A stretch of DNA of 64,000 nucleotides from Cochliopodium minus (lineage: Eukaryota > Discosea > Himatismenida > Cochliopodiidae), in assembly GCA_024220525.1 (NCBI GenBank), contig JAMYWO010000103.1:46723-110722 (forward strand), read 5' to 3'. Below are positions 9,377 through 22,400 of the stretch, piece by piece. A model generated the notes under the pieces. That model worked only from the letters and a program-made list of their open reading frames with translations. It searched no databases and was not told where the DNA came from. Position numbers and translations under genes: made by a program. Numbering within the stretch: position 1 is the first letter of the stretch; the number at the start of each line of letters is the position of its first letter.

Positions 9377-11762
9377 TTATATACCAAAGATTCTAGAACA
9401 ACAAGGAGCACAATAAATTTTGTTAGGTTTTTTTTCAATTTTTTTGTAGAGTTCATTAGAGGCCAGTTTTTTACGGCAGAAAGCACAACTAAAATGATCA
9501 ACGTGAAACTTGGAACCACGCTTTGGATCGACAAACTCCTCTGTTTTGATGGGTAACTCGCAGATAGGACAGACGAGGCCGAGTTCGTCATAGTAATGGA
9601 GGTCACAGTATGGAGTTCCTTTGAGATGCATGTATGCTTTTGCGTCGAGAGTTTGGTCACAAGTTACGCAAGTGAAGCAATGAGGATGCCATTTTTTACC
9701 AACAGCTATTAAAAAAAAAGTATTAGTTATGAATAAATAAAAAAAAGATATATTAACGTTCAAATGGACTTTAATTAAATTACAAAATGTGAAAAAATAT
9801 GAAAGGTTTTGTTAAAAAAATGAACAATTTAAGAATTTTTTTGAAGATAAATGAATACAAACAAAAGTTTCAAAAAATAATAAACTTGAAAAATAAAATA
9901 TAAATAAAAGAATATTGAAAAATATTTTGAAATAAAAGTTTTATTTTTTGTTTACCATTAGCAACAACTTCTCTGATAGGTAAAGAACATTTGGTACATT
10001 TCTCAGAGAAAGTGTCATACCAATGAGACTCACAATAAGCATTGCCATCAGTACCATCCTTAGGGACTAAGTTGCTAAAGTCCTTTTTGCACTTGAAGCA
10101 GTTGAGGCATTTTTTATGATACAGTTTACCGAAAGAGGAGATCACGTCGTTAAGTTCGATCGTCTTTTTACATTTCTCGCAGTTACGGAGAACTCCCGCT
10201 TCAAAGTCCAAGTGTGTCACTTGTTTTGGGTCAAAGTTGAATATTACGTCGAATGGTGAGCTGTCTACTACTGATTCAAATTCGAATTTGACCTGTATTC
10301 ATTTTTGTTTTTTATTAAAAAATTAAAAAAAAGGTTGATTTTATCTTTTATGTAATTATAATTTATATTTTGCTGTGTATCAACAGAAATTTTTTTCTTA
10401 TTTATTAATTATCGGTCATTTTAAATTAAATGGAAAATATGAAATATTTTAATTTTTTTATAATTTTAAATTTGAAGATTTTGAGATAATATTAATTATT
10501 GATAGGGAATAGGGTTATATAGATTTTATATAGGTATGATTTTACTTAAATGATAAATATCAAAGCATATAATTTTCAATATTAATTGAATGATGTATAC
10601 CATGGTCTTTGGATCATATTCACCAAATCCAAAATCGAGATCCTGGTAGACAGAGGAAGAAGGAATATTGTTGCTCTTATGATATTTGCTGACATTGATC
10701 TTATCACTGGTGATCTCGCCCTTCTTAGAGGAGCCTTCCACATCAAAGTTGAGAAAGTCCAATTCAGCGTTGTAAGAGAAGTTATTGGGAAGTTTCAAAG
10801 AGAAATCAGATTTGGAGACCTTCTCTTGGCTCACTGGCACTGATTTCTTGAGCTCCATCGATTTCATCAGCTCTATCTCCTCGTTTGTCATCACATCGTT
10901 GGAGCTTTTATTCTCTTCCATCGTGAATCTGAAGACGATCTCTGTTGCTCTTGGTATATTTGCTATTATTTCATTATTTCCCAATACTATGAGAAGAGAA
11001 TGATTTAGAATAAGTTAAAATAAAATATTTTTTATTGTTCGTAGGCATTTATTAATATTATATTCTTATTTAGCTTGCTTCATAATTTAATATTGTTTTT
11101 ATAATTAATATTGTGATTGTAATTTTCTTTTATGGTTATGCTGTCTGTTTTTGCTTCAATTTGATAGTAAATATTAGTTTTAATGTATAATTTTGTAAAA
11201 GGGAAATATCTTTAGTTGTTCTAATGATAATTTGGTTATTTTTTTAATATTATTTCTCTTGTTCGTTTTTAATGTTTATTTAATGTTTCTTTAACATGAT
11301 TTATAGTTTTTTAAAATTTTTGAAATATAATTTGTTTGAGATTGAATTATAACAGGCGAATAAAATAATTATGCTTTATTGAAGATTCCTTGGTTGAGGA
11401 ATCATATGGAATGTTTTTTAAAATTATATAAATATTATTTATAATATATCTTTGTTGAAATAGATTTAAAGGTATAATCTTTGTGGATGTATGAAATCGG
11501 TAATTTTGAAGATATGGTATTATATTTTTGATTTATAATATTTTTATAACAGAAATTGTTCCTCGCTTTGATATATTAATATATGAATGATGTTAATTTG
11601 TTTACTCTTTTTTGTTTCAGTATTTTCAATTGTCAATTTTTTCCCCACATAATTTAAATTTGATTTCTGTGCAAATTGTTCTGCCAAATCCCTTGCAGTG
11701 GTATTAGGCATACATGCTAATTTTTTATCTGTGATTTCAGAAGTGATCTTTACCACAATCAT
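9377..11762 (-). CDS. three-LIM-domain adaptor protein with N-terminal ubiquitin-like segment
   Basis: Exons 11762-11606, 10986-10601, 10292-9956 and 9705-9377. The first junction makes the continuous reading KLTIENTETKKILGNNEIIA. The N-terminus (MIVVKITSEITDKKLACMPN...) looks like a ubiquitin-fold RA/FERM-like domain (inference). A Ser/acidic linker follows, then three LIM zinc-binding domains: CEKCKKTIELND...HKKCLNCFKC, CTKCSLPI...HPHCFTCVTC and CPICELPI...VDHFSCAFC, each with the C-x2-C...H-x2-C-x2-C-x2-C pattern. LIM domains mediate protein contacts, typically at the actin cytoskeleton. It resembles paxillin-like adaptors in repeat number only. The first intron is unusually long (619 nt). 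Confidence 0.85.
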
Positions 11763-12224
11763 ACTCTCTTTTGATTCTTTTTTTTATATATTTTTTATTC
11801 AAAGGAGGATTTTATTCAAATTAATTCAATGGTCTTTGATTATTCACGAATATAAGATGATGAGAAAGGAAAGAATGAGTATTTTATTGAGCAATATAAA
11901 ATTTTGGGCTATATTTCTATTTACCTTTGCCAAAAAAAAAAAATTTAAATATTTTTTTAATATTTTATTAATTTTGCTCAAACAATAAAGGCTTGATGCA
12001 AGCAAGTTCAAGTACCTTTTTCTATAGAAAATTTTTCACATTATTAAACATACATGATTACATTTGAGCGAATTATTTAAAAAAAATAATAATTGAAAAT
12101 ATATTGAAATGATTGAAAAAAATTGGTTTTCAAAGTGAGATCAGTTATTTGAAGGTTTCAATAATAAATTAAACGAAAATGCAAAAAAGAAAAAAGAAAA
12201 AAAAAAAAGAAAAAAAGAAAAAAT
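11763..12224. other. intergenic, nothing recognised
   Basis: 460 bp between two minus-strand genes, presumably the LIM gene promoter plus the RasGEF 3' flank. A/G-rich and poly(A) tracts occur near 12180. No other signal was seen. Confidence 0.5.
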
Positions 12225-14029
12225 TTATTTCTCTCTAGGCTCCAAAAACAAAGAAGAATTTTCCAAAGCAGCACTATCATAAGCAGGAGTCTCATTGATA
12301 TAAGTTTGAAGAGGAGCAACCTCATTGAAATAATAAGGATGAGATTGAAAATTGGTAATGTTTTGAATGACAGTAGCCAAAAATCTTAGTTTGTTGAAAT
12401 TAATGAGATCAGTGTTGACGATCTTGTCCGTATTACCATCATCAATGAACAATAGATCTTGCAAAAAGATTCCGAGGTAAGGAAGTGCAGGAGGGGTACA
12501 TAATTGAAGCTGTTGTCTCATATTCAAAAAGTTTTCGTTACTGTCAGTAAGGTCCAGAAGTACTTGCCAGTCCTCCATTGTCTTGGAAGAAACCAAAGAC
12601 CATGTTTTTTTCATTCTCTTGATGGCACTATTTCTTAAACCTCCCACTATTTGCATCACCCCACAAAAATTGTTTATTTTTTTGCATTCAATACCTAAAA
12701 GAAAAGTAATTAAAAAATTTTTTTAAAATCGTTTTTTTTTTTTCATTTAAAACTCTTTACCTAATTTAATGATATAAGAGATAACTGCGGCTCTACCTTT
12801 TGGTGTTTTTTCCAAAACAATTTTAGTAGCGACCCAATCACTCAAATAGTTAAAAAAATCGATGAAGGCCAATATTTGGGGAGCATCTTTCTCTTTCTCT
12901 AAAGACTGCCACCTCTTTTGTAAACACTCTCTTGGTCTGATAGAAGAAAAAATTTTGAATCCCATTAAAGCGAATTGGCGGGCGAATTCTTCAGGATGAA
13001 CATCAATGAATTTTATTGTTTTTTTCACTTTGTGTGATTTTGGTGGTGTTTCTGCTAAAACGGTTTCTTCTCGTTTCAACTAAAGGATTAAAATAAAGAT
13101 CATTAAAAATATTAAAAATCAATCGAGTCAGAATATGTTTTGAAAATAAAATATCTCTTCTTTGTTTTTGTTTATTAAAAAATGTATGAGAAAATGAATA
13201 TTAAAAAAATTTTTAAGTTTTGAAAAAAAGATAAATAAATCATTATGATATAAAACTCAAAATAAAATCAAAGAAATATTTTTTAAATTAATCAAAAAAA
13301 AAAAAAAAACAAAAATTTTTTACACTTCTTTCTATCAATTTTTCCACTTGTTTAACAGCTCCTTCCAACCCCTTCACTTGTGAAACTTTAGTTTTCAAAA
13401 AATCCAACACTCTAGTTCTGAGTACTTGATCTTGCTCGAATTCGAAAAAAGCTTTGGTGGCCCATGTTTTGATTGTGTTGACCACTCTCAATCTTACAGG
13501 GAATAGAATGTTGGTGTTCCATTCTTCTTTGTCCTTTTCTTCCAAGTTAGTGGGGTAAACCATTTCGAATGTAATCATTTGAAAAGAAAAAAGATATTGG
13601 TAAGAATAATGCTGGAATAATTTGTATCTATTGATTAATAAAGTTCCATTTTATATTTATCCTCAATCATTTTTGATTATATTGGAATCTCATTAAAAAA
13701 ATCAAATAAAATACTTATCTGGCTATCAGTAATTTGAGAAACTTTTTTGGTGTAGAAAATGCAGTATATGTATAGATGAATTCAATCAAATATTGAGGAT
13801 CTGTTCTCAAATTTTACATCAAAAATCAATGAAAAATTTTTTTTATATTTTTTTTCTCACCACTATATTCATGACTTGTTAATTTTTGAACTAATTTAGG
13901 TACATTTCCTCCTTGTATCTTTGGTCTCTTTTCATCATCTTTCAATTCATTAAATTTTATATTATTATCGTTATCTGCTTCTTCAAACAGATTTGTGGTT
14001 TCTAATTTTTCCAATATACTCTTTAACAT
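12225..14029 (-). CDS. Ras guanine nucleotide exchange factor (RasGEF_N + CDC25)
   Basis: Exons 14029-13861, 13800-13719, 13570-13324, 13079-12761 and 12694-12225. The N-terminal REM/RasGEF_N domain reads GGNVPKLVQKLTSHEYSDP, LIEFIYTYTAFSTPKKFL, then LRVVNTIKTWATKAFFEFE. The catalytic CDC25 domain contains IDVHPEEFARQFALM, CKKINNFCGVMQIVGGL, and TPPALPYLGIFLQDLLFIDD (the P-x-(V/L)P-(F/Y)LG-x-x-L-x-D motif). It ends in EPREK. The protein activates Ras-type GTPases. The intron 13718-13571 has AT and AC ends and is needed to connect KLLIAR to FEMVYP. Other introns are GT-AG. The compact length (about 430 residues) leaves no room for extra regulatory domains. Confidence 0.88.
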
Positions 14030-14341
14030 TTTATCTAAGAATTCAGAAAAAAATTTTGTTTAGAATTGTTGGGAGGAGATATGGTAAAGATAAATGTGAA
14101 TGAAAATTATTAATAAGGCATACTTGAAGGTGATTTATTGGTTTCCATGTATTTGTGAAAAAATTTTTATTGAACGTGAATTGTTCCAAAATTTTTTCTA
14201 TTTTTTTTTTTTCTTTTTTAAAATTTGTTTTTTATTTTTGTGATGTTTTCCTTTTGTGATGGAAGATCTTTTCAAGGATTGATTGCTTTGAATTATACTT
14301 GAATTGATTGAATAGTGTGTTGTAATAAAAATAAATAAAAA

Positions 14342-15940
14342 ATGACAGGAAATTCAATTAAAAGGAAGATCCAATCTTCTGCAATTGAATTCATTGGGTA
14401 AATTTAATAAAATAATAAATCCCAAATTATTCACTATTCTAATTTTTATTTCCAATATTAAAGGACCTATATCTTTGTTTTATCAATTAGGTAAATTTAA
14501 AATTATAATCAAAGAAATGCTCATATAACATTGATCTGATAAAAGTATTACAGGTAATAAATTATTATTCAAAAATGGTGAAAATGAATTTTATTTTTAC
14601 ATTTAAAAAAGGTTTTACAACAAATAGTGGAGCAATATTGATGCAACCATTGGCAGTAGGTGGATAATATCAACAAAATAAAAAAAATTAATTTTCATTG
14701 GGAAAATATAAAAAGGATTAACTTTGGGTAAGCAACTAAAATTCAAAATTCAATTGCAAATTTATCAAAAAAAAATTAGGTGTTTTGGTAAAATTTTTAG
14801 TTATTAACTTTTTTTTTTAAAACTCTTACGTTTTGAAAGATATACTGGGGAGGAGATACATCGTTAGAAATTTAAATTTTAAAAATTTTAAAAATAATAA
14901 ACTCTTAAAAACACAACTAGAGGGTCAGTTATTTTTATTTAAAAAAATTAATTATAATTCTAAAGCTTTTTAATAAAAGAGGACATTTTAACCCCGCAGT
15001 ATCATTTGCAATGTTTTTGAACAAAAAATTATCATTAGACGAATTGTTTTTTTATATACTTTCTCAGCTAACTGCATCATTATGCAGTGCACTAACTTCT
15101 AGGTAAAAAATTAACTTTTTGGGTGATTCTGCTTGTGGTTAATTATTTTTGGTTTTAGATATCTTGTTGGTGGAACTTCAATGGTAAATTTAGATTCTTT
15201 AAATCTTTAACTTTATAAATGTTTTTTAGCCTACACCTCTTGACGTTGGAAAGTAAAAATTTTTAAATTATATTTAAATAAATCAATTGAAAAAAAATAA
15301 TTTATATTCTTAAATAGGGGTCTTCTTGCCGAGGTTATATTTACTTTTGTTTTGGTGTCTGTTATTTTGAATGTAACAAAAAGATCTAATGATGTTGCTG
15401 CACTTGGTAGATTTATTTAAAAAATATCTTTTACAAATTTATCAATCAAAACAAATTTTAATTAATTTCATCAAATTTAGCTATTGGATTGAGTGTCTCT
15501 GTTGGCGCATTTAGTGCGGGTTCTATCTCTGGTGCAATGTAATTTTAAATAGTAAATTTTAACTTTAAATTAATTTTGATATTATTTTAAATAGGTTCAA
15601 TCCGGCTCCAGTAACAGAATTATTTTAAATTTTTAATTTTATTAGATTAATCTTTGAATTTAGGGTAAAATAAACTTTTTTTAACTTCTCTTTTCATTTA
15701 TTTAAATTTTCGTTTTATTTTTTTTTAGCATTTGGTCTTATTGTGGTTCACTCTATTTTCCATTCTAAGAAGGGATGGTCTTATCTCTGGATTTATTTCC
15801 TTGGTCCTTTGTTGGGTGCTTTGATCTCTTTCATTGCTTTTAAATTTTTGATCGTCAAAGAAAAGAAGAATGGAAATTCTGGCAACAAATATTCCAACAT
15901 CTTACTCGAAGAAGAAGAATATAGTATGGATGAAAGATAA
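14342..15940 (+). CDS. aquaporin / MIP-family channel with many microexons
   Basis: Water or small-solute channel in a membrane. Exons: 14342-14397, 14464-14490, 14546-14553, 14612-14659, 14716-14727, 14780-14787, 14840-14862, 14980-15102, 15159-15183, 15230-15252, 15318-15406, 15481-15538, 15595-15610, 15664 (one base) and 15729-15940. Together they give an MIP protein: AIEFIGTYIFVLS, LAVGLTLGVLIYWGG, the first NPA in SGHFNPAVSFAMF, GLLAEVIFTFVLVSVIL, GLSVSVGAFSAGSISGAMF and the second NPA in FNPAPAFGLIVVHSIF, WIYFLGPLLGALISF. The second NPA is followed by Pro rather than the usual Arg, so the selectivity filter is atypical. The C-terminus is acidic. The one-base exon is inferred from phase and homology. 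Confidence 0.85.
15664..15664 (+). other. one-nucleotide exon (G) of the aquaporin
   Basis: The context is TTTAG, then G, then GTAAAA. Upstream intron 15611-15663 (53 nt), downstream intron 15665-15728 (64 nt). Adding this base joins CCA to CA-TTT-GGT as Pro-Ala-Phe-Gly, the sequence expected after the second NPA. Without it the reading frame fails. Confidence 0.6.
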
Positions 15941-16021
15941 ATAAATTCATTTTATTTTTTTAAAAAAATTTTTTTTTTTTTTTGTTGATTCGATCACGAC
16001 TGAACTCCAAAAAAGATTCTT

Positions 16022-16270
16022 TTAATTAAACTTTATTTCTATTGATGTGACAAATTTTAAATATTTCTCAACTTCTATAGGTTCTGGAAATCTTGCTTTT
16101 ATCCATGATTTTACTCCTTCGTTGGTACTTGTTAACCATACGATTAGAGCATCTTCTCCTCTTTTGGATAGTTTCCATCCTTGATATTCATTTTCAATAC
16201 TAGATATTTCACCATCGTCATCATCATTGCAAGTATTGGCAAGAATATTAATAAACTTTGCCTCATCCAT
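16022..16270 (-). CDS. small unknown acidic protein (82 aa)
   Basis: Single-exon frame from ATG to TAA: an acidic block (CNDDDDGEISSIENEY) and then WKLSKRGEDALIVWLTSTNEGVKSW. Codon use and the Trp content look like real coding. It starts 59 bp from the divergent BRAT1-like gene. I do not recognise it; it may be a last exon. Confidence 0.5.
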   Translation of the reverse strand: MDEAKFINILANTCNDDDDGEISSIENEYQGWKLSKRGEDALIVWLTSTNEGVKSWIKARFPEPIEVEKYLKFVTSIEIKFN

Positions 16271-16329
16271 TTTTTTTTTTTAGAAAAGATGAGAAATTAA
16301 TTAATTAAATAAAAAATTGAAAAAATAAA

Positions 16330-19300
16330 ATGAAAAATATCAAAAAAGATTATCAAAAAATAATCAAAGGGCAATTATATAATCTCACCTCCATTCCAGA
16401 AGGATTTATAGATGATAATAGATTTGAGAAATTATACGAAAGAATTTCCAATCATTTTCTCCATTCCGCTCAAAGACTTCAAGAATGCATAGATCTGGGA
16501 TGCATCGAATCGATGATGAATGGAATGAATCACAAAGATGAAAGAATAGTGGCCATATCATTGAGATTGTTCTCCATATTCGTTTCATTATCTCAAGGGT
16601 AAAAAAAAAAAAATATTTTTAATAATAAATTTCACTGAAAAAGAAATAAATCAATTATCTCAAAACAATTTTTAACATATTCAAAAGATTTGAGGAAATA
16701 CAAAAACAAAACAAACAAAATCTGATTGTGAATCTGATTGAATTTTCCAAATCTGAATTTCCAGTGATAAGAGAAGCATCCTTCAAATCACTCATTAACG
16801 TACTGACTGACCATAAAGAAGAAGGGAACCTTGAAAGGACTAAAAAAAGTTTTTTCGTGGAAATATTGAAGAAAACAGACTTCTTGCTTCCTCTCCTCTT
16901 TCTTTCTTTTAGTGATGAGAGTCATTTTGTCAAAAGATGTTCTTCTATTTTTTTGTGTAAGATCATTGATTGTGGAGAGAACGGAAATAATTTTATTTTC
17001 AATGAAAAATCACTTGATGGTCTAAAAAAAAAATTATTCAATTTTATTCAATTTATCTTTCATTTCATTTTTCATTTTTCATTTTCTAAATTTTTATTTA
17101 TTAATACTATTTTCAATTTGGTTTACTAAAATTTATTATATTTTTATTGTTTATTATTTAATACTTTTATTATAACTTTTTATTTACAATCTACTTATGT
17201 AATTTATTTTCAATATTTTTAAAATTTTTTTTCATTTCTTTTTTTCATTAGAAATAAAAAGATACATGAGAAAAGAAGAGAACAAAGAGGTTTGTGCAGA
17301 CATTTTCTTTGAAATTCTACTAAACCTTTGCGAATCAAAAGAAGGTCTTCTCTTCCTCCAAAAAGAAAGTTTCTACAAAGAAATGATCACCATCTACTAT
17401 TCCAACGAAGAAAAAATCATCCGCTTTAAATGTGCAGAGTTTATATGCAAATTAGCCGAAAAAAATCTTTCATTCATTTTTTCAGTGAATGAAGAAAATC
17501 ATCTTCTTAGTTTTGTTGTCAAAAATCTTTTTCATTCCAACAACAAAAATCTTTTTTTGACCAGCTTGCAAGTTTTGTCCTCTTTTGACAGTTCTCTTTT
17601 GATTGATAATATTCCTTTTGTGGAGTATTTGGAGAAGTGGATTGGTCAGTTTTTTGAGATCACTCTTTCTATTCTCTTTGCTCGTTCTTTTAAATTGTTT
17701 GTAATGATTTAATTTTTTAAAAAAAATTTTTTTATTTTTAAAAAATGATTTAATTTTATTATTTTTATTTTTAATACTTTTTTTGTATGCTAGGATATTG
17801 GATTTATTGATAAATTCAAACAAGAATACTTGATTTCCTTTATGAGATCTCTAAAAACATGGATTCATCAAAGCTTCTTTGAAAGAATGGAACTAATGGT
17901 ATAAATAAATTTAATTAAAATTTAAGATAATTTTATTTTAATATTAATAATAAGTTTTTAATATTAAAATTTTAATAAAAAATAAAGCAAGAAGAAACAT
18001 TCAAAATATTGTTTAATATTCTCAATTCACAAGAAATGAATGATAGAAGGTATGACATTTTGAAAAAAGAAATAACGGGTTTGTTGTCCGTAATCGCAGA
18101 GAAAGAATCTACAAGAGGTCATTTCTTCCATTTCATGATTACAGAAAAATCCAACTTTTTGTGCCTTTTTCGTTATTTTAACAGCTCTAACTTTGTCATT
18201 TCTTCAAATATAAAGAACATCTTGGTTAATCTCATTCAATTAGGAGATCAAAGTATCAAAAACATGATTTTTAACGTAAAAAAAAATTATATCGAATCAT
18301 TTATCGAATTATTTAATAATTACTTTAGTTTATTATTTTAAAATTTTTTTTATTTTTTAATTTTTATTATTATATATTTATAAAGGATTATTCAGAGGCA
18401 TTCTTGGAAACAATAAACAGTGTTTTGTTTTCTACAGAATGGGAGCACAGAGAACTAGTTTTACATTTCATACAGTGCATCTTGATTGACTTGGGAAACG
18501 AGAAAGAGCTTTCTTACCAGTTTTCTGTGAAGAACAACTTACTCAATCTCATTTTGATTAAAGTTAATGATGAGAACGAAAATGTGAGGTGTTGTGTTGT
18601 TTCAATCATAAAAAATCTTTCCTTTTATCCAACTTCCTTTGATTTGTTCATTAACTCTTATTGTAATTTTTTAATTTTTAATTTTTAATTTTTTTAATAA
18701 TTTTTTTTTTTTTTAATCATTTATTTTTTAATTTAAAAATTTAATCATTTAAATTTTATTTAATTTTATATTTTAAAGGCAAAGAAAAAGAAAATTCTTT
18801 GATCACTTTTTTCATGAAAATGTTGCGTGACGAACATTCTTTGGTGAGAAGAGAATGTTATGAAACATTCACAGAATGGATAAAAAACAAAAAAGAGGTA
18901 TGGGAACTTTTAACTAAAACTTCCGCTAATAAAACCAGTTTGAAAAATTGTATTCATGGAAAAGAAGATTCTTTTAGTGTTTTGAATGAAGAAATGGAGT
19001 TGAAAGTTTCTTTTTTAATGTTTTTGAATTCTTTGTATGAATTTGATCTTTCTTATTTTGAATTTATAGAACCTCACATACTATTGGAATATCTCGTAAT
19101 TTTTATATTTTTTTATTTTTATTCTTTTTTTTTTAATATTTAAAAAAAAGATTAAAGATGATGAAAGAGTAATTAGAAAAAATTCTTTCCAATTTCTATT
19201 AAAAACAGTTGAAGGAAAGGACAATGAGAGTTTAGGAGAAAGTTTGAAGGAATTTCTTAACAAATACTCCAAAAATCAACTTGAGAAACTGGTAGAAAAA

Positions 19301-19402
19301 AACTTGGAGGACATCCACCCTGATTCTGATGACGATGCAGCTTATGGAAATGATTACAGCTTTTTATCAATAGAAAAAGATGATATAATTGATTGTTATT
19401 AA
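16330..19402 (+). CDS. BRAT1-like HEAT/ARM-repeat protein
   Basis: Exons 16330-16598, 16688-17019, 17252-17700, 17794-17898, 17988-18275, 18386-18662, 18779-19095 and 19151-19402, all phase-consistent. The protein of about 750 residues is entirely alpha-helical repeats (for example SLRLFSIFVSLSQGFEEI, NVRCCVVSIIKNLSFYP, HSLVRRECYETFTEWI). It ends DSDDDAAYGNDYSFLSIEKD followed by DIIDCY. Human BRAT1 is an ARM-repeat protein whose extreme C-terminal Cys-Tyr is reported to enter the INTS11 active site (recalled from recent structural work). The DCY-stop here is why I prefer BRAT1 over a generic ARM protein. If right, it is a cytoplasmic partner of the Integrator nuclease. A distant alternative is another HEAT-repeat protein. 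Confidence 0.6.
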
Positions 19403-19496
19403 ACCATTTATTTATTAAACTTTTTAATTCTATTTTAGAAGAACACTGTATTAAACTTTAAAAATGGTTTTTATGTATGTTAATGAGAAATGAAAC

Positions 19497-22400
19497 TTAA
19501 TTTTCATTATCTTTGTTTGGATCATTAGAACCAATCTTCTCTTTGAGATGACTCAATGAAATCAATTTGAACTCAATTTCAGTCAAAAAAGATTTGTTCT
19601 CTTGGCTGTTCATATACTCGATGGCCTTCTTTTTAAGAGTGGGAACATGAGAATAATCATCCAGAGAATAATTTTTGTCCAAAGTCAACTGGATTCTATA
19701 GAAATTTCCTTGAGGCAAAACATTTTGAAGGATTCTTTTTTTTTTTTTGAAAAAAAAAAATAAAAAATAAGAAAAATTTAAAAAAAATAAAAATAAATTT
19801 TAAAAAAAAAATTACTGTGAATGTATTTCACCCTCCATAGTGATATCTAAAATTCCAATGACCGAGTTCAATGCACCAGTGAAAAAATTGAGTTTTTTCT
19901 TGTCACAACCTGTTCCCAAAGAGAAAATGAAGATTTGTTCATCCTTGTAACCCAGACTCTTCGCATAAGAATAAGCAAGCAATGAGGGATTGTTTGCAAA
20001 AAGACCTTTTTTTTTTATTAAAAAATTTTTTTAAAAAAAAAAAATAAAAGATTCGAAATACCTCCATCTACAAAGTCAGCATCTTTGTCTTGAAGATAAA
20101 AGGGGTCAAGAAAAGTAGGTGCAGCAGAGCCTTATTTTAAAAAGTAAAAAATTTCAATAAATTAAAATTTAAATAAATTTTTTTTTGAATAAATTTTTCA
20201 AAAATAAAATTAAAAAATAAAAAATTTTCGTTGAAAAAAAAAATATTATTTTTTTACTTGCAGCAACAGCCATCTTTGCTTTTATGTTTCCGTCGTTACT
20301 GTCGTCAGAGTGTCTGGTGAAGATGTAAGGGATACGTCTTGTGTCGTAAGCTGGAATGAGGACTGGCAACAACAAATCTTTGAGTCTTGTATTACCTTTA
20401 ACAAAAAAAATAAAAAATAATAAATGTATGTTGTATTTATTAAAAAAAAAAATTAAAATAAATAAAACAAAATAAAGTTGATAAATAAAAAAAAATTATA
20501 AAAAATGAATACATACTTTTAAAATAAAAATAAAAATAAAAATAAAAATAAAAAAAATAAAAATAAAATTAAAAATTAAAAATTAAAAAATGAATGATAA
20601 AAAATGAAACTTTTAAAATTAAAAATGAAAAACAATAAAAATATAAAATATAAAATAAATGAAACTTTTAAAATTAAAAATAATAATAAAAAAATAAAAA
20701 TAATTTTTGAAAACCTATTTTGTCAGACAATAATTCATCCAAAGAATTTCTTTTATGTTTGTTTCCTCCCAATTGAAAAATGACGTGCACAACTTTGGAG
20801 AGGCCTGCTTGGAACACAACAGACATCAAAGTGGGAACCCAAAACAAAGCTATAATAAAATAAAAATAAAACAAAAATTAAAAAAATCAGTAATTAAAAA
20901 ATGAAATAAAATAGAAAAAAATAATGAAAATTAAATAAATTAAATAAACAAAAATAAAAATAAAAATAAATAAAAAAATGAAACAATTAATAAAAATAAT
21001 ATACAAAAATGATCAAGAAATAGACAATAAATAATAAATTACCAATAAAATAACAAAAACAAAAAATATATAAAATAATAAAATAAAAATCAATAAATAA
21101 ATCAAAAAATGATACAAAAAATGATACAAAAAAAAAACAATACCAATAGAAAAATAAATTAAAAAAATAAAAATAAAATAGAAAAATAAATAAATAAAAT
21201 AAAAATAAAATAGATAAATAAATAAATAAAATAAAATAAAAAGTAAAAAAAAAATTAAGTTTGTAACCTCCTATTTGTTCGAATTGGGATAAGGTCAAGC
21301 CAACATTAAAACATGCACTCAAAGTAGAAGAGAAGATCCACCCAAAGTATGTACGAGAATTTCTGAACCAATACAAATTGTTAATGATGTTTGCTCCCAC
21401 GATTGGTGCCAAATATCTCCAATTCTTGATATCCAATAGTGTATCACTCACTGATTGAATTTAAAATTATTAAAAATAAATTGTTAATAAATTTTAGAAG
21501 TAAATAAAAATGAAATAATAAAATTATGAAAAATAAATTTAAAATAAAATAACAAAAAATAAATTAATTTTTTAAAACAATTAGTAAGAAATGAAATAAA
21601 TAGTTAAAAAAAAAAAATGATAAAAAATTTGAATAAATAAATAAATCAAAAATAATGAAATAAAATCAAAAAAAAAAATTTGATGAGAAAAAAATAACAA
21701 ATTTTAAAATTATAAATTAAAAAATTTTGTTTTTCTTTTACCCCACTTCAAATTTCCCATTATACTTTTGGCCCATTCTTTTGAAGAGTCCGAAATGAGC
21801 AGATGAGACCACAACATTTTGGAAACAATGAATCCTGTAATTGTTCCGATCCAAGATGATATGTTATGAAGAAATCTGTAACTTTCTGTGGCAGATGGGA
21901 AAATTTCTTTGCAATGATTTTCTGAAAAAAAAATTGAAGAAAATTACTATTAGAACCAAAAAAGTTTAAAGAATTTAAATTATAAAAAAAGTTTAAAGAA
22001 TTTAAATTTTAAAAAAAAAAATTAAAAAATTTTAATTTATTTAAAAAAAATTCTGTTTTTTTACCATAAAACTGAACCAAATCTTTTGCTTTAAACTTTG
22101 GCTTTTTGGAAAATTTGTCTACGGGAGATACAAGACCCACCTTATTAATTATTTTGAGAATAATAAATTATATAAAGGGAATGAATAAGAGAGATTATGT
22201 GTATCTCTTACGGCGATAATGGCTCCTGTAGAAGTACCCGAAACCATGTCGAAATAATCGCACAAATTTCCTCCCAACTTCTCTTCTAAATTTTCCAAAA
22301 TAGTAGCTGGGATGACTCCTCTGTTAAAAAAAAAAATGAAATAAAAAATAAAATAAAATTTTTAAAAAAAAAATAATATTAAAAAAAAAACCTTATTCCT

